Positions 35,691 to 45,091 of a stretch of DNA of 64,000 bases are shown piece by piece. A program made the position numbers and the translations under genes. Under the pieces are notes generated by a model. It saw only the letters and a program-made list of their open reading frames with translations, did no database searches and was not told where the DNA came from. How positions within the stretch are numbered: the stretch's first letter is position 1; each line of letters starts with the position of its first letter. The stretch is from NCBI RefSeq assembly GCF_006438785.1, contig NZ_RCZB01000001.1:569912-633911 (forward strand), written 5' to 3'. Source of the DNA: Rhodanobacter glycinis (lineage in GTDB: Bacteria; Pseudomonadota; Gammaproteobacteria; Xanthomonadales; Rhodanobacteraceae).

Positions 35691-36641
35691 ATGTGCCATG
35701 CCATTGCGATGAAACCTCACTTTTCGGCAACCGAACCGAGCACGCGCCTGCAACGCGACCGCGAGGAATTGGCAGCCATCATTGACCGATCGACCGGCAC
35801 CGACGGTCACCACGCGACGGCGCTGCCGGCACTGACTTTCTTTCGCGCGGGCACGCCCGGCGCGCAGGTTTGCGCCATGTACCAGCCGGGCCTGGCGCTG
35901 GTGGCGCAGGGGGCGAAGCAGGTACTGCTGGGCGGGGAGACCTACCGTTACGACCAGGCCAACTACCTGGTCACCTCGATCGACCTGCCGGTGTCCTCGC
36001 AGGTGATCGACGCCAGCGCGGACCGTCCTTATCTCTGCGCGATGCTGTGCTTCGACATCCGCCGCATCGGCGAGCTGCTGGCCGATGCCGACCTGCCGGA
36101 ACCGCCGGGCACGGCTGGCCTGGGCCTCTCGGTCAGTCCGGTCAGCGACGACTTGATGGACACTGTGCTGCGCCTGGTGCGCTTGCTCGACACGCCGAAG
36201 GATCTGCCGGTGCTGGCGCCGCTGATCGAGCGCGAGCTGCTGTATCGGCTGCTTACCGGCGAGCAGGGGTCACGCCTGCGCCATGTGGTCACCGTCGGCA
36301 GTCGCAGCCACCAGATCTCCCACGCGATCGACTGGCTGAAGAACCACTACCACCAGCCGCTGCGCATCGATGAGCTGGCCGGTACGGTCAACATGAGTTC
36401 CTCGTCGCTGCACCATCATTTCCGCGCGATCACCGCGATGAGTCCGCTGCAGTACCAGAAGCAGCTGCGCCTGCAGGAGGCGCGACGCCTGCTGCTGACC
36501 GAGCGTTGCGACGTGGCCTCGGCCGCGCATCGGGTGGGTTACGAGAGCCCGTCGCAGTTCAGTCGCGAATACAGCCGGCTGTACGGCGCGCCGCCTTTGC
36601 GCGATGTGGAGCAGTTGCGCGCTATGGTGGGCGACGCCTAG
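35691..36641 (+). CDS. AraC family transcriptional regulator
   Basis: A 316-residue regulator with the N-terminal AraC-type ligand-binding domain found with alcohol dehydrogenases (LPALTFFRAGTPGAQVCAMY, and the cupin-like strands GAKQVLLGGETYRYDQANYL). The C-terminal DNA-binding domain begins near residue 215 (PLRIDELAGTVNMSSSSLHH, then GYESPSQFSREYSRLYGAPP). The start could be 35691 or the ATG at 35709; neither has a good ribosome-binding site. It is transcribed away from the YahK-like dehydrogenase and likely activates it in response to an aldehyde or electrophile. Confidence 0.87.
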   Translation: MCHAIAMKPHFSATEPSTRLQRDREELAAIIDRSTGTDGHHATALPALTFFRAGTPGAQVCAMYQPGLALVAQGAKQVLLGGETYRYDQANYLVTSIDLPVSSQVIDASADRPYLCAMLCFDIRRIGELLADADLPEPPGTAGLGLSVSPVSDDLMDTVLRLVRLLDTPKDLPVLAPLIERELLYRLLTGEQGSRLRHVVTVGSRSHQISHAIDWLKNHYHQPLRIDELAGTVNMSSSSLHHHFRAITAMSPLQYQKQLRLQEARRLLLTERCDVASAAHRVGYESPSQFSREYSRLYGAPPLRDVEQLRAMVGDA

Positions 36642-36650
36642 GCCCTGGCC

Positions 36651-38081
36651 TCACGATTCGCGCATCACCATCAGCCGCACTTCGGTCATGTCCTCGATCG
36701 CGTAACGGACGCCTTCGCGGCCCAGGCCCGACAGCTTGATGCCGCCGTACGGCATGTTGTCCACCCGGAAGCTGGGGATGTCGTTGACGATCACGCCGCC
36801 CTGTTCCAGTTCGTTCCAGGCGCGCATCGCGTGGTCGAGGCTGTCGGTGAAGATGCCGGCCTGCAGGCCGAAATCGGAATCGTTGACCATCGCGATGGCG
36901 TCGCTGAATTTCCTGAACGGAGCGAGCAGGGCGAACGGGCCGAACGCTTCCTGCCTGTTGGCTTTGGCATCGCTGGGCACATCCTCCATCAAGGTGGCTT
37001 CAAGCATGTTGCCGTTGCGCTTGCCACCGCACAGGATCCTGCCACCTGCCTTCTTCGCCTCGGTGATCCAGTCGTGCAGACGCTCGGCCGCGGCTTCGTC
37101 GATCATCGGGCCGAGGAACACGTCCTTCTTTTTCGGATCGCCGGCCTTGAGCTTCTTTGTGGCCGCGACGAGTTTTCTTTTCAGCGCATCGTAGACGTCA
37201 GCATGCGCATAGATGCGCTGCACACCTATGCAGCTCTGCCCGGACTGGTAGAACGCGCCGAACACCAGCCGCTCGATCACGCGATCGAGATGCGCGCCCT
37301 GATCCGCATCGACGATGCAAGCCGCATTGCCGCCCAGTTCAAGCACCACCTTCTTGCGACCGGCGCGGGCTTTCAGTTCCCAGCCAACCTGGCCGCCGGT
37401 GAACGAGAGCAGCTTGAAACGTTCGTCCTCGACCAGCGGCGCGGCATGCTTGCCATCAAGCGTGAGGATCGAGAACGCACCCTTCGGCAAGTCGGTCTCG
37501 GCCAGCACTTCGCCGATGATCAGCGCGCCGATCGGGGTTTTCTCCGCCGGCTTCAGCACGAACGGGCAGCCGGCGGCAATTGCCGGCGCCACTTTGTGCG
37601 CGACCAGGTTCAGCGGAAAATTGAACGGCGTGATGAACGACACCGGCCCCAGCGGTACGCGCTTCGTGTACCCGTGATAGCCGTCCAGGCGGCTGGCCAG
37701 TTCCAGGTTCAGCGTTTCGCCATTGATGCGTACCGCTTCCTCGGCGGCGATCTGGAACGTCTCGATCAGCCGGGTCACTTCGCCGGTGGAGTCCTTGATC
37801 GGCTTGCCGGCCTCGATGCACAACGCCTCGGCCAGTTCGTCGCGGCGTTCGGTGAAACGTTGCGCGCAGTGCTGCAGCACCGCCTGACGTGCCCATGGCT
37901 TGAAGTTGCGCATCGGTGTAGTGGCCTTCACCGCGGCGGTGATCGCCTTCTCGACGGCCTTCGCATCCGGCACCGCGACCCGGGTGGCGAGCTTGCCGCT
38001 GTACTTGTCCAGCACGGCCAGATCGGTGTTCGGTTGTTGCGGCTGGTTGGCAAGATAGTAGGGGTAGGCTTTCTTGAGCAT
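36651..38081 (-). CDS. NAD(P)-dependent aldehyde dehydrogenase
   Basis: A 476-residue aldehyde dehydrogenase superfamily enzyme. The catalytic Cys sits in QSGQSCIGVQR (about residue 280), the general-base Glu in VVLELGGNAA (about 246), and the cofactor-binding Gly motif in LLSFTGGQVGWELK. It oxidises an aldehyde to the acid in the cytoplasm. The ATG at 38081 has AAGGAA upstream and gives the normal length. It lies convergent to the AraC gene with 9 bp between stops. The aldehyde substrate is not predictable. Confidence 0.9.
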   Translation of the reverse strand: MLKKAYPYYLANQPQQPNTDLAVLDKYSGKLATRVAVPDAKAVEKAITAAVKATTPMRNFKPWARQAVLQHCAQRFTERRDELAEALCIEAGKPIKDSTGEVTRLIETFQIAAEEAVRINGETLNLELASRLDGYHGYTKRVPLGPVSFITPFNFPLNLVAHKVAPAIAAGCPFVLKPAEKTPIGALIIGEVLAETDLPKGAFSILTLDGKHAAPLVEDERFKLLSFTGGQVGWELKARAGRKKVVLELGGNAACIVDADQGAHLDRVIERLVFGAFYQSGQSCIGVQRIYAHADVYDALKRKLVAATKKLKAGDPKKKDVFLGPMIDEAAAERLHDWITEAKKAGGRILCGGKRNGNMLEATLMEDVPSDAKANRQEAFGPFALLAPFRKFSDAIAMVNDSDFGLQAGIFTDSLDHAMRAWNELEQGGVIVNDIPSFRVDNMPYGGIKLSGLGREGVRYAIEDMTEVRLMVMRES

Positions 38082-38191
38082 GGCGCTTCCTTCGGTTTCG
38101 CTCCGGCAAGCATAAGAGCCACCTGTGTTCAGGCAATGTGAGACGCGCACAGCTCAGTGGTGGCCATGCTCAGGCTGCGAAGCCGCCACGA

Positions 38192-39805
38192 TTATCCGAG
38201 ATGACCTTGTGCGGCAAGCGCCTGTCGCAAGGGCTCCAGGTGCTTCGCGTAATGTCGCCACTGGTCGAGGCCGCGCGTATGGATCGACTCGCGCACCTGC
38301 GCGTTGCTAGGCGTGGCGACGGGCGCGGCGTTGAGTTCCGGCTTCAGACAGCTTTCTTCCATATCGAGCCCGCAATGCGCGATCACCTGGCGCATCGTTG
38401 TCTCGGGGTCACGCACCAGCGATGCATAGGAAACATCGAGCATGGCATCGGGAATACGGGTACGCCAATGATTGGCCACACGTGCGTATTGCCCGTAATG
38501 CCGGGCCATTGCCTGCAGGTCATAACTGTACGACGAGGTATTGCCGAACATGGCCTTGAAATTGGAAAAGCACGTGTCCATCGGGTCACGGACCATGTGC
38601 AGGATCGGCGCGTGCGGCAATGCGCGACGGATGAACGCGACCATCTGGATATTGCCCGGCAGTTTGTCGATGTAGTACCGGCGCCCTTGCGCTCGCCACT
38701 GGGTCTGCTTCAGGTAGCGTGCGCCCAGCTCCATGAAATCGATATTCGGGCTGCGTTCGATCACCTTGAGCAGCCCTGTGGTCCTGGCGGGTGGGACGTC
38801 GGCCACCCAATGCAGTTGGCGCCAGAAGTCGATGATCTCGCCGGCGGAAGTCACCGCGGAGTGGCTCGAAAGCATGCGATCGAGCAGGGTCGTTCCCGAA
38901 CGAGGCAGTCCGACGATGAAGATCGGCGTGGGTCCCTCCGGTCTTGGCATGGCGGTGTGGTCGGCGTTGCCGATGACTTCAGGCATGTTCGTCAGCGCCT
39001 CGACGACTGCAGCGCCGCCGTCGCCGTCGTACGGGTTGATCTCGTGCATGAGGGCATTGCATCGAGCCAGTGCCGGCCACGCTTCATCATGGCGTCCGAG
39101 GTCATCTAGGATCTTGAAGAGCGCATATTCGAACTCGGCGCGAACGAATTTGTCGTCCTGGCTGTGGCTGCCTTCTGGCAGGCGGCGCAATTGCTCCCGC
39201 ACGAAATCGAGTCGGTTCGATGCGGGTTTCTGCTTGCGCAAATTCACCAATACCATCGCCGCGTCGCCGAAGTGCGGCCAGCGTTGCAGGCACTTCTCCA
39301 GCACCTCGCAGGCCTGGTCGAGCTTGCCGCTGAACTGCAAAAGCATCGCATGCAGATGATGATCACCCGGCGAGTCGGCGCCGGCATGCATGGCCCTGTC
39401 CATCAAAGCCTTTGCCATGGGTATTTCGCCGGTGGAAAAACGCAGTTGCGCCTGGGCAACCAGCAGCTCGGGCGGCGGATTGGGAGCCTGCGAGAGGAAG
39501 TCGAGACAAGCGCGGGCAGCGAGAATTTCCCCACGGGCCAGCAAGTGCTGCACGAGCCGTATGATCAGGGGGGCATCCGTGGGGAGGCGTTGCAATGCCT
39601 GCAGCAGCGGGCGACTCGATGCACGGAGTTGACCGCGCATGAACATCACCTCGGCCAGGTCGATGCAGGCTTCGGTGTCGAGAGGATCAAGCCTGAGCAG
39701 GGACTCCAGCGTCACTTGCGCTTCAGATAATTGCTCGGCACGAATGTGCTGCTGGGCGCGCTGACGAAGGCGATTAGTCTCGGTAAAGGGGGGCTGCGAA
39801 TTCAT
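38192..39805 (-). CDS. TPR-sulfotransferase fusion
   Basis: A 537-residue two-part protein. The N-terminal 230 residues are helical TPR-like repeats (AEQLSEAQVTLESLLRLDPL, then similar units). The C-terminal 290 residues form a sulfotransferase domain with the 5'-phosphosulfate-binding loop PIFIVGLPRSGTTLLDRML and the later HMVRDPMDTCFSNF, which matches the 3'-phosphate motif. Such bacterial TPR-sulfotransferases transfer sulfate from PAPS to an unknown acceptor, possibly a polysaccharide or protein tyrosine. The start at 39805 was chosen because the sequence upstream lacks repeat character. Confidence 0.85.
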   Translation of the reverse strand: MNSQPPFTETNRLRQRAQQHIRAEQLSEAQVTLESLLRLDPLDTEACIDLAEVMFMRGQLRASSRPLLQALQRLPTDAPLIIRLVQHLLARGEILAARACLDFLSQAPNPPPELLVAQAQLRFSTGEIPMAKALMDRAMHAGADSPGDHHLHAMLLQFSGKLDQACEVLEKCLQRWPHFGDAAMVLVNLRKQKPASNRLDFVREQLRRLPEGSHSQDDKFVRAEFEYALFKILDDLGRHDEAWPALARCNALMHEINPYDGDGGAAVVEALTNMPEVIGNADHTAMPRPEGPTPIFIVGLPRSGTTLLDRMLSSHSAVTSAGEIIDFWRQLHWVADVPPARTTGLLKVIERSPNIDFMELGARYLKQTQWRAQGRRYYIDKLPGNIQMVAFIRRALPHAPILHMVRDPMDTCFSNFKAMFGNTSSYSYDLQAMARHYGQYARVANHWRTRIPDAMLDVSYASLVRDPETTMRQVIAHCGLDMEESCLKPELNAAPVATPSNAQVRESIHTRGLDQWRHYAKHLEPLRQALAAQGHLG

Positions 39806-39952
39806 TCGCCAATAGTATCGTGGCCTGTAAACGGAAGAGAGCAAGCATGGGCAGCGCATGTCAGAGCCGAGGCAAACGCCACCAAGTTCTGCAAAAAGCA
39901 CCGATAGCGCATATTTTGCTTCTGAGGGACTGTCAGGGCCCAGTCTGGTCTT

Positions 39953-41323
39953 TCAGCTAGAGGCTGACTCACTTCCATTTGTGTCGACGCGCAGGGCCAG
40001 TTCACCGTCGATGAGACGTGCACGCAACTTCGTGTCGACTGCCATCTCCTTGGCCGAGCGCACGACCTTGCCCTCTGCATCGAACAGGATGGCGTAGCCA
40101 CGTTCCAGCGTGGCCAACGGGCTCACCGCGTGCAGTGCATGGCCGGCATGGCGCAGGCTGGTCTGCCGGCGTTCCAGGATATGTGCGATGGCGCGACGCA
40201 GGCGCTGGTCCTGTTCGGTCAGCCGTCGTGCCAGCAGCGGCAGTCGCGCACGCGGATGCTGGGCCAGCAGGCGCGCGTGCAGCCGTTCCAGCCGGGTGTG
40301 GCGAAGCTGGCTCTGTTCGCGCAGTACGGCGGTCAAACGACGCTGCAGATGCAGCAGTCGTTCGTGGTCGCGTTGCAGGCGCGCCTGCGGTCGCTGCGCC
40401 TGCAGCCGGGCCAGCAGGTGATCGACGCGTTGCGACTGCGCCTGCAGTTGACGTTGCTGCAAGGTGAGCATCCGTTGTTGCAGCTGCTGCAGATGACGGC
40501 CGATCGCTACCGCATCGGGCACCAGCAATTCGGCCGCGGCCGACGGTGTGGGTGCACGCAGGTCGGCGACAAAGTCGGCGATGCTGAAGTCGATCTCGTG
40601 GCCGACGGCGGAAACCACGGGTACCGCGCTGGCATGGATGGCCCGCGCCACCGCTTCCTCGTTGAACGCCCACAGGTCTTCCAGCGAGCCGCCGCCGCGG
40701 GTCAGCAGCAGTACGTCGTAGCGGCCGCTGGTGGATGCCTTGTTGAGCATCGCGACAATCGCCGGCGGCGCCTCGCGGCCTTGCACCGGTACCGGCAATA
40801 TCTCGACGTCGGCCAGCGGCCAGCGCCGGGCCAGCACGCTCAGCACGTCGCGCACGGCCGCACCGGTGGCCGAAGTGATCACGCCGATGCGCCGCGCATA
40901 ACGGGGCAGGGCGCGCTTGCGGGTCGGCTCGAACAGGCCCTCCGCCGCGAGCCTTGCCTTGAGCTGCTCGAACTCGCGTTGCAGTGCGCCTTCGCCGGCC
41001 GGCTCCATGTATTCGGCAACCAGCTGGAATTCGCCGCGCGGTTCGTACAGGCCGACCTTGGCACGCAGCAAGACCTGCATGCCGTCTACCGGACGGAAGC
41101 GCAACGCGGACGCCTTCAACTTGAACATCGCGCAGCGCACCTGCGCACCGCTGTCCTTCAGGGTGAAGTACAGATGTCCGGAGGCGGGCTTCGCCACGTT
41201 CGACAGCTCGCCCTCGATCCATACCTGCGGCAGCGCGTCGCCCAGCAGGTCGCGCACCAGCCGGTTGAGCGAGCTGGGGGTGAGGACGTGGCGTGGCGTG
41301 GTGTCGTCGAACGGCGCGTGCAT
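39953..41323 (-). CDS. xseA: exodeoxyribonuclease VII large subunit
   Basis: A 456-residue XseA. The N-terminal OB-fold (about residues 12-105) begins with LTPSSLNRLVRDLLGD and contains VWIEGELSNVAKPASGHLYF. The central catalytic domain has GVITSATGAAVRD, LLTRGGGSLEDLWAFNEE and VVSAVGHEIDFSIADFVAD. A long coiled-coil region (about 290-400) and the terminal motif PLATLERGYAIL follow. With XseB it degrades single-stranded DNA in both directions in repair. xseB is not adjacent, which is common. Confidence 0.95.
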   Translation of the reverse strand: MHAPFDDTTPRHVLTPSSLNRLVRDLLGDALPQVWIEGELSNVAKPASGHLYFTLKDSGAQVRCAMFKLKASALRFRPVDGMQVLLRAKVGLYEPRGEFQLVAEYMEPAGEGALQREFEQLKARLAAEGLFEPTRKRALPRYARRIGVITSATGAAVRDVLSVLARRWPLADVEILPVPVQGREAPPAIVAMLNKASTSGRYDVLLLTRGGGSLEDLWAFNEEAVARAIHASAVPVVSAVGHEIDFSIADFVADLRAPTPSAAAELLVPDAVAIGRHLQQLQQRMLTLQQRQLQAQSQRVDHLLARLQAQRPQARLQRDHERLLHLQRRLTAVLREQSQLRHTRLERLHARLLAQHPRARLPLLARRLTEQDQRLRRAIAHILERRQTSLRHAGHALHAVSPLATLERGYAILFDAEGKVVRSAKEMAVDTKLRARLIDGELALRVDTNGSESASS

Positions 41324-41420
41324 AAGGGCGCGAGCCTAGCATGCCGAAGAAATCAAGTTGTGAGAAAACATCCGCTTGACGGGTGAAGTGCAGGGAGAAC
41401 ATCAAGCGTTGTCGCGACGC

Positions 41421-42872
41421 TCAATCGTCTTCCGCTTCGCGCAAATTGCGCAAGCGACGCCTGCGCACGCGCCAGGCACGGATGCCCAGGTTGAGCGCAA
41501 ACCAGCTCGCCACGATCCCGAACGGCCAGCCGATCCACGCCGGCCACAGTATCGCGATGACCGCCAGTGCGGCCAGCGTCAGCGTGCCGATGAACAGCGG
41601 ACCGCTGGAGGTATCGCCGAGCACGCGTCGATTGGTCAGCACCGCGCCGACGTTGTTGGCGATACGCAGCGCGCCGGCGGCGGTTCGGCCGGAGCTGCCG
41701 CCGCCGCGACGCATCCGTGGCCGTTCCTGGCTGCTGCGCACCCGTTCGCTGCTGCCATGCCGGCGGGGGGCAAGCACGATCTCGGTGGCGTTGTCGAGAT
41801 CGCGTTCGTACTGTGCGGCGAGTTGGCCAGCGAAACCGGCGTCCTCGACTGCCACGTCGAGTTCGCGGTTGCTCAGCCAGCTGGCGATGTTGAGGTTGGA
41901 CGAACCGACCCGCGCCCATTGCCCGTCGGCGACCGCGGTCTTGGCATGCAGCATCGAGCCGTTCCATTCGAACACGCGGATGCCGGCTTTCAGCAGCGGC
42001 CGATAGCCCGAACGCGACATGTTGGCCACCGCTGGAATGTCGCTGCTGCCGGGCACCAGCAAACGCACGTCCACGTCATCGCGCGCGGCTGCCACCAGCG
42101 CCTGCACGTAGGGTGCAATGCCCACGAAATAGGCGTCCGTGAGCCACAGCGTCTTGCGCGCCATCGAGGCAATCAACTGATCGAGCCGGTACATGCCGGC
42201 AGTGGCCGGCTGGGTGGCGATCAGCCGCAGCGAGATGTTGCCAGCCGGCGTAGCAGGCTCCGGCAGCGGCACAAACTGCCGTAGGGCGGCACCGATCTCG
42301 CTCCAGCTTTGCGCAAATGCGGCTTCCAGCTCGGCCACGGCAGGCCCGCGCAGCGCCACGCCGGTATCGCGCCACGGCGGCACGTCGCGGCTCGGGTCGC
42401 CCAGCCATTTCGCGCTGATGCACACGCCGGACAGGAAGCCGAGCAGGCCGTCGACCACCAGCAGCTTGCGATGGTCACGGCTGATCCATCCGAACGGTTG
42501 CCCCAGCTGGGGCGGATTGAACACGCGCACCTCACCACCGGCCGCGCGCAGGGGTGCCCAGAACGAGCTGCGCGACTGGCCCAGGCAACCGACCCAGTCG
42601 GTCACCACTGCGACAAACACACCGCTCTGCGCACGCTCCACCAGCGCATCGCGAAACGCCCGGCCGACCTCGTCGTCGCGGATGATGTAGTTCTCCAGCA
42701 GCACACGCTGCTGCGCGCCGCGGATCGCCGTCAACCAGGCGTCGTAATGGGCGGCGGCATCGATCAGCAATTCCACCGCGTTGCCGTTCAGCAGCGGCGC
42801 GCCGGCCGTGCGGCTCAGTGCCTGTTCCGCCAGCAGGCGACTCGGCGTGGATGGGATCAGTGGCATGGGCAT
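41421..42872 (-). CDS. cardiolipin synthase-like phospholipase D family protein
   Basis: A 483-residue phospholipase-D-superfamily protein with two active-site regions: DHRKLLVVDG (about 133-142) and MLHAKTAVADG (about 304-314), each followed by the Gly/Ser segments expected (SGVC and GSSNLN). A C-terminal region (about 410-460) has two hydrophobic helices, so it is probably attached to the inner membrane. The first motif is HRK rather than the standard HxK spacing. The likely role is cardiolipin or related phospholipid synthesis, but other phosphatidyl transfers are possible. Confidence 0.82.
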   Translation of the reverse strand: MPMPLIPSTPSRLLAEQALSRTAGAPLLNGNAVELLIDAAAHYDAWLTAIRGAQQRVLLENYIIRDDEVGRAFRDALVERAQSGVFVAVVTDWVGCLGQSRSSFWAPLRAAGGEVRVFNPPQLGQPFGWISRDHRKLLVVDGLLGFLSGVCISAKWLGDPSRDVPPWRDTGVALRGPAVAELEAAFAQSWSEIGAALRQFVPLPEPATPAGNISLRLIATQPATAGMYRLDQLIASMARKTLWLTDAYFVGIAPYVQALVAAARDDVDVRLLVPGSSDIPAVANMSRSGYRPLLKAGIRVFEWNGSMLHAKTAVADGQWARVGSSNLNIASWLSNRELDVAVEDAGFAGQLAAQYERDLDNATEIVLAPRRHGSSERVRSSQERPRMRRGGGSSGRTAAGALRIANNVGAVLTNRRVLGDTSSGPLFIGTLTLAALAVIAILWPAWIGWPFGIVASWFALNLGIRAWRVRRRRLRNLREAEDD

Positions 42873-42926
42873 GGCCTGAGTTTAGGCGATACCCCGCCTG
42901 CATGCTGTCTTTGGCAAGCTTCTGGC

Positions 42927-44882
42927 ATGATCTCGCGCATGCCGATCGAGCACCGATATGCCGACACCGATGCCTGCGCGCATTTCCTCGCCGAAGAACT
43001 GGGGCCGGACCTGCGCATCGCCGCGCCGCTGGGTCTGGGCAAGCCGCATGGGCTGCTCAATGCGCTGTACCGGCTCACCGGCGCCGATGGCAGCCGCTCG
43101 CTGCGCCTGTACACCGCGCTGTCGCTGACCCGGCCGCAACCGGCGCCGGGATTGGAGCAGCGTTTTCTCGGACCGTTCCTCAAGCGCCACTTCGGCGCTG
43201 ATCAGATCGATCCGCAATACGCGCTCGACCAGGCGCGCGATGCATTGCCGCCGAATGTCGAGGTACACGAGTTCTACCTGCAATCCGGCGCTCTTCTGCA
43301 CTCGGGTAGCGCGCAACGCAGCTACATCAGCCAGAACTACACCCACGTCGCCCGCGACCTGGCGGTGCAGGACATCAACCTGCTGGTGCAACTGGTGGCG
43401 CGTCGCGAAGGACCCGACGGCGTGCGCTACAGCCTGTCGTGCAATCCGGACCTGACCCTGGATTTCCTGCGCCAGGTGCAAATCGCCGGCAAGCAAAGGC
43501 CGATGTGCGTGGCGGTGGTGCACCCGGATCTGCCGTATCTGAGCGGCAATGCCGAGGTGTCGGAAGCTTATTTCGACGTCGAGCTGCGTCCGGAAACTTC
43601 GCCGCCACTGTTCGCGCTGCCGAGGTCGCCCGTCGACCTGGCCGAGTACGCGTTGGGGCTGCACGCCAGTGCGCTGGTCAAGGATGGTGGTTGCCTGCAG
43701 GTCGGCATCGGCGCGTTGTCCGACGCACTGGTCAAGGCGCTGCTGCTGCGCCAGCAGGACAACACCATGTGGCGGCGCGCACTGGTGGCGCTGGATCGGC
43801 GCGGCGCCACGCACGCGCTGGCCGGATGGATGGGCGGCCTGGCGGCTTTCGAGACCGGCCTGTACGGCGCCAGCGAAATGGTGATGGACGGCTTCATGCA
43901 TCTGCAGCGCGGCGGCATCCTGAAGCGACGCAGCTGGGACAACCTCGCGCTTGAACGCGCCTCGGCTTCAGGCCGGCTGGCTACCGACGTTCCCGGTGGA
44001 CATTACCTGCGCGGCGCGTTTTTCCTGGGTTCGCGCGAACTGTACGAATGGCTCGATGCCACCGAGGCGACCGATCCCGATGCGATCGACATGTGCGCGG
44101 TGTCCAACGTCAACCAGCTCTACGGCGATCACCAGGCGCTGGCGATGCTGCAGCGGCGTGGTGCGCGTTTCTTCAACACCTGCATGATGGCAACCCTGCT
44201 CGGTGCGGCGGCGTCCGACACGCTGGACGACGGTGCGGTGGTCAGCGGTGTCGGTGGCCAGTACAACTTCGTGTCGATGGCGCATGAGCTGCCGGATGGC
44301 CGCTCGGTGCTGTTGCTGCGCGCCACCCGACAGGTGCGTGGCGGCATCGAAAGCAATATCCGCTGGAACTATGCGCAGACCACCATTCCGCGCCACCTGC
44401 GCGACATCTACGTGACCGAATACGGCGTTGCCGACCTGCGCGGCAAGAGCGATAGCGAATGCGTCGAGGCGATGCTGGCGATCAGCGACGCGCGCTTTCT
44501 CGATGCGTTGTGCGCCCAGGCAAAAGCGCACGGCAAGCTCGCCGCGGATTTCGTGATACCCGAGAGCTGGCGCAAGCATCGCCCGCGTTACCTGCGCGAG
44601 GCATTGCTCCCGTACCAGCAGAAGGGCTTGTTGCCGAAGTTCCCGTTCGGCAGTGATTTCACCGAAGTCGAGCAGCGCCTGCTGCCGGCGCTGAACTGGT
44701 TGAAGGCCGGTGGCAGCAGCTGGCGTGGCAGGTTGCGGCTGCTGCGCGCGGCGCTTCGTCCCGGCGAGCCGGCGGCGGGTGAGCAGGAAGCGTTGGCGCG
44801 GATGGGGCTGAGCGCGCCGGGTCGATGGTCCGACCGTCTGCAGCGACGCATCCTGCAGACCGCGCTGCGCCGGAAATTGTAG
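42927..44882 (+). CDS. acetyl-CoA hydrolase/transferase family protein
   Basis: A 651-residue protein. The C-terminal half is an acetyl-CoA hydrolase/CoA-transferase domain: LQVGIGALSDALVKAL, then SGVGGQYNFVSMAHELPDGR, then IRWNYAQTTIPRHLRDIYVT, with the characteristic TEYGVADLRGKSD. The N-terminal half is the related first domain. Enzymes of this fold move CoA between short acids or hydrolyse acyl-CoA; the specific acyl group is unclear. The start may be 42927 or the ATG at 42939. The gene is divergent from the cardiolipin-synthase-like gene with a 54-bp shared promoter region. Confidence 0.8.
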   Translation: MISRMPIEHRYADTDACAHFLAEELGPDLRIAAPLGLGKPHGLLNALYRLTGADGSRSLRLYTALSLTRPQPAPGLEQRFLGPFLKRHFGADQIDPQYALDQARDALPPNVEVHEFYLQSGALLHSGSAQRSYISQNYTHVARDLAVQDINLLVQLVARREGPDGVRYSLSCNPDLTLDFLRQVQIAGKQRPMCVAVVHPDLPYLSGNAEVSEAYFDVELRPETSPPLFALPRSPVDLAEYALGLHASALVKDGGCLQVGIGALSDALVKALLLRQQDNTMWRRALVALDRRGATHALAGWMGGLAAFETGLYGASEMVMDGFMHLQRGGILKRRSWDNLALERASASGRLATDVPGGHYLRGAFFLGSRELYEWLDATEATDPDAIDMCAVSNVNQLYGDHQALAMLQRRGARFFNTCMMATLLGAAASDTLDDGAVVSGVGGQYNFVSMAHELPDGRSVLLLRATRQVRGGIESNIRWNYAQTTIPRHLRDIYVTEYGVADLRGKSDSECVEAMLAISDARFLDALCAQAKAHGKLAADFVIPESWRKHRPRYLREALLPYQQKGLLPKFPFGSDFTEVEQRLLPALNWLKAGGSSWRGRLRLLRAALRPGEPAAGEQEALARMGLSAPGRWSDRLQRRILQTALRRKL

Positions 44883-44902
44883 AAGCCCAGGCGGCGACGC
44901 TA

Positions 44903-45091
44903 TCAACCGACGGGCGGTTCTTCCGATGACCTGGCGGTCGGCTCTTCCGGCGCCGGCTCATCCAGCAACGGCAGGATCGCGGGGCTGTCCAGGTCGTCGA
45001 ACTGCTGGTGGTTCACCGCCCAGAAGAACAGTCCGACTGCGACCAGCAGCACCAGTACCGTGACCGGAATCAGCACCAGCAGGATGTTCAT
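44903..45091 (-). CDS. ccoS: cbb3 oxidase maturation protein CcoS
   Basis: A 62-residue single-helix protein (NILLVLIPVTVLVLLVAVGLF) with the family-typical WAVNHQQFDDLDSPA following the helix. CcoS is needed to insert haem and copper cofactors into the cbb3 oxidase. Its ATG at 45091 overlaps the ccoI stop (ATGA), and it is the last gene of the cco operon. The acidic Pro/Glu tail of about 20 residues is extra compared with the core. Confidence 0.88.
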   Translation of the reverse strand: MNILLVLIPVTVLVLLVAVGLFFWAVNHQQFDDLDSPAILPLLDEPAPEEPTARSSEEPPVG

